The notes under the pieces were generated by a model, which saw only the letters and a list, made by a program, of their open reading frames with translations, did not search any database and was not told the origin of the DNA. Made by a program: the position numbers and the translations under genes. A stretch of 46,939 nucleotides of DNA from Actinomadura sp. 7K507 (GTDB taxonomy: Bacteria; Actinomycetota; Actinomycetes; Streptosporangiales; Streptosporangiaceae), in assembly GCF_004348425.1 (NCBI RefSeq), contig NZ_SMKK01000041.1, positions 1-46,939 of the forward strand, read 5' to 3'. Below are positions 45,441-46,939 of the stretch, in pieces (position 1 is the first letter of the stretch; every line of letters begins with the position of its first letter).

Positions 45441-46898
45441 TCAGGCGTCGACACGTTCGACCGCGTCGCCGGTCGTCCGCACCGGGTGCGCCTGCGGGCG
45501 GGGGGTGAATCCGAGGGCGGCCACGAGGGTGAGAGCGATCCCGACGGCCGCGGCGAACACCGCGGTCCGCAGCCCGTCGGTGGTGGCCGCGGGCAGAGCG
45601 GGCCCGGTCACGCCTTCGGTGGGGGCGTTGGCGATGGCGACCAGAACCGCCAGGCCGACGGCGCCGCCGACCTGCTGGGTGGTGGAGGCCACCGCCGAGG
45701 CGACACCCTGCTGGTGCCCCGGGGTGGCGGCGGTGGCCGCGCCGAACATCAGGGTGTAGCCCGCGCCCTGCCCGACGCCCAGAACGATCAGGCCGGGGAG
45801 CAGGCTCAGGTAGGAACTGCCTGTGCCGAGGCTCGCGCCGAGGACGACGGCGCCGGCCCCTCCCACGGCCAGGCTCGCGAGCATCGCGGTGCGCGGGCCG
45901 CGGGCCGTCGCCAGCCGCCCGGCGAGCTGGGAACCGGCAACGATGGCGGCCATCGGGACCAGGAAGGCCAGCCCGGTGTGCAGCGCGTCGTACCCCCGCA
46001 CGGCCTGGAAGTAGACGGTCAGGAAGTACAGCAGGGTGCCGAAGGTGGCCATGTACAGGAACGTGACCACCGCGCCCGTGGACAGGTCGCGGCCGCGCAG
46101 CAGCCGCAGCGGCAGCAGCGGGTCGGCGCTGCGGGCCTCGATCGCGGCGAACGTCGCCAGCAGCGCCGCGCCGAGCCCCGCCGCGCCCATCACGGACGGC
46201 GCGGCCCAGCCGGACTCGGGCCCCTGCACCAGCGCGAACACCACCAGCGTGGTCCCGGCTGTGGCGGTCAGCGCGCCGGCCGCGTCGAACCTGCGGCCGT
46301 CCCGCCGGGTGGTGCCGCGCGGGACCAGCGGCAGGGCCAGCAACGCCGCGGCGGCGGCCAGCGGCACGTTGACGTAGAACACCGCGGCCCAGCCGAACGC
46401 CTGGGTGAGCACGCCCCCGAGCAGCGAGCCAAGGATCATGCCGCTGCCGCCGGCGGTGCCCCACACCGCGAAGGCCCGGTTGCGCTCGCGTCCCTCGGCG
46501 AATCCCGTGGACACCAGCGTCAACGTGGCGGGGAACAGCAGCGCCCCGCCGAGGCCCTGCACCGCTCGCGCCGCCACCAGCGGCACCGGGGAGCCGGCCA
46601 GCCCGCCCGCCAACGACGCCACCGCGTACAGCGCCAGCCCAGCCATGAAGACGCGGCGCGGACCGAACAGGTCCACCGCGCGGCCGCCCAGCAGCAGGAA
46701 CCCGCCGAACGCCACCGCGTAGGCGCTGACCACCCATTGCAGGGTCTGCGCCGAGAAGCCCAGCTCGGAGCCGATCTCCGGCAGCGCCACGTACACGATG
46801 TTGTAGTCCAAGGAAACGATCAACTGCGCGAACGCCAGGAGCGCCAGAGCCGCAGTCGGCCGGCGGAAGCGCCCCGGTCCGTTCCGGTCGTCTGCCAC
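45441..46898 (-). CDS. DHA2-type MFS multidrug exporter
   Basis: The 485-aa protein has about 14 hydrophobic segments. Motif LDYNIVYVALPEIGSELGFS near the start and GGRAVDLFGPRRVFMAG are typical of EmrB/QacA drug:H+ antiporters, as is RAVQGLGGALLFPATLTLV. It probably expels lipophilic drugs or metabolites. Substrate is not known. The start ATG 46898 is preceded by CCTTTCTTG on the plus strand (CAAGAAAGG on the coding strand), giving GAAAGG as ribosome site. Any regulator would lie beyond the right edge. Confidence 0.93.
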   Translation of the reverse strand: MADDRNGPGRFRRPTAALALLAFAQLIVSLDYNIVYVALPEIGSELGFSAQTLQWVVSAYAVAFGGFLLLGGRAVDLFGPRRVFMAGLALYAVASLAGGLAGSPVPLVAARAVQGLGGALLFPATLTLVSTGFAEGRERNRAFAVWGTAGGSGMILGSLLGGVLTQAFGWAAVFYVNVPLAAAAALLALPLVPRGTTRRDGRRFDAAGALTATAGTTLVVFALVQGPESGWAAPSVMGAAGLGAALLATFAAIEARSADPLLPLRLLRGRDLSTGAVVTFLYMATFGTLLYFLTVYFQAVRGYDALHTGLAFLVPMAAIVAGSQLAGRLATARGPRTAMLASLAVGGAGAVVLGASLGTGSSYLSLLPGLIVLGVGQGAGYTLMFGAATAATPGHQQGVASAVASTTQQVGGAVGLAVLVAIANAPTEGVTGPALPAATTDGLRTAVFAAAVGIALTLVAALGFTPRPQAHPVRTTGDAVERVDA

Positions 46899-46939
46899 TT
46901 GAGGGTCACCTTTCTTGTGTTGGGAGGTCGGGGTGGAGC

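Overview
The window is high-GC DNA with strong codon bias, divergently arranged operons, GTG starts and regulator families (LAL/LuxR, TetR, FCD-GntR, AsnC) typical of a filamentous actinomycete. A Streptosporangiales/Thermomonosporaceae-like host is my guess. No 16S or other marker gene is present, so the genus is not supported.

Region 1 (about 704-29046) looks like an integrated stress-tolerance island. It lies between two direct repeats that carry the 3' 45 bases of a tRNA-Lys(UUU) gene (741-785 and 28981-29025). Just inside the left repeat is a tyrosine recombinase broken by a frameshift (1035-2458, minus). The cargo is protein-quality-control and stress genes. On the minus strand are a Na+/H+ antiporter, Hsp20, a zinc-ribbon thioredoxin, a cyclic-nucleotide-domain/thioredoxin-reductase-like fusion that lacks the redox CxxC, and a FUSC membrane protein. 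A MalT-like regulator runs divergently from these. Next come an MFS transporter fused to a winged-helix-like tail, a DUF2267 protein, a giant LAL regulator with an altered Walker A, a bacterial histone-fold (DUF1931-like) protein, and a tightly overlapping dnaK-grpE-cbpA-cbpM-clpB operon. A DNA-end-joining-type ATP ligase follows. The right part (24.7-29.0 kb) is worn: a truncated zwf, transposase remnants, an orphan Imm10-like immunity gene, and a TetR/MpaB-oxygenase pair with a clear operator. The functional resemblance to the Gram-negative transmissible locus of stress tolerance (Hsp20, Clp, thioredoxin, antiporter) is the most exciting feature; the gene set itself is different.

Region 2 (29452-42235) is a catabolic locus built around the maleamate pathway of pyridine-ring degradation. 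NicX (2,5-dihydroxypyridine dioxygenase), NicD (N-formylmaleamate deformylase) and NicF (maleamate amidohydrolase) are recognised by their catalytic residues. An ACMSD-family amidohydrolase follows nicX and may be a 3,6-dihydroxypicolinate decarboxylase (PicC-like), which would make picolinate-type compounds the substrate. NicF leads a nine-gene minus-strand operon: nicF, an ABC importer, an FAH hydrolase, a zinc alcohol dehydrogenase, an extradiol dioxygenase, a CaiB CoA-transferase and an HMG-CoA-lyase-like enzyme. An FCD-GntR regulator sits between the two arms, and a repeated operator AAGTG-N4-CACTT overlaps the -10 of both promoters. The second half of this operon does not match any pathway I know in full.

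Region 3 (42338-46939) holds an AsnC/Lrp regulator divergent from a homodimeric 2-oxoacid dehydrogenase E1 (MdeB-like), with an inverted-repeat operator between them, and a DHA2-type MFS drug exporter at the window edge.
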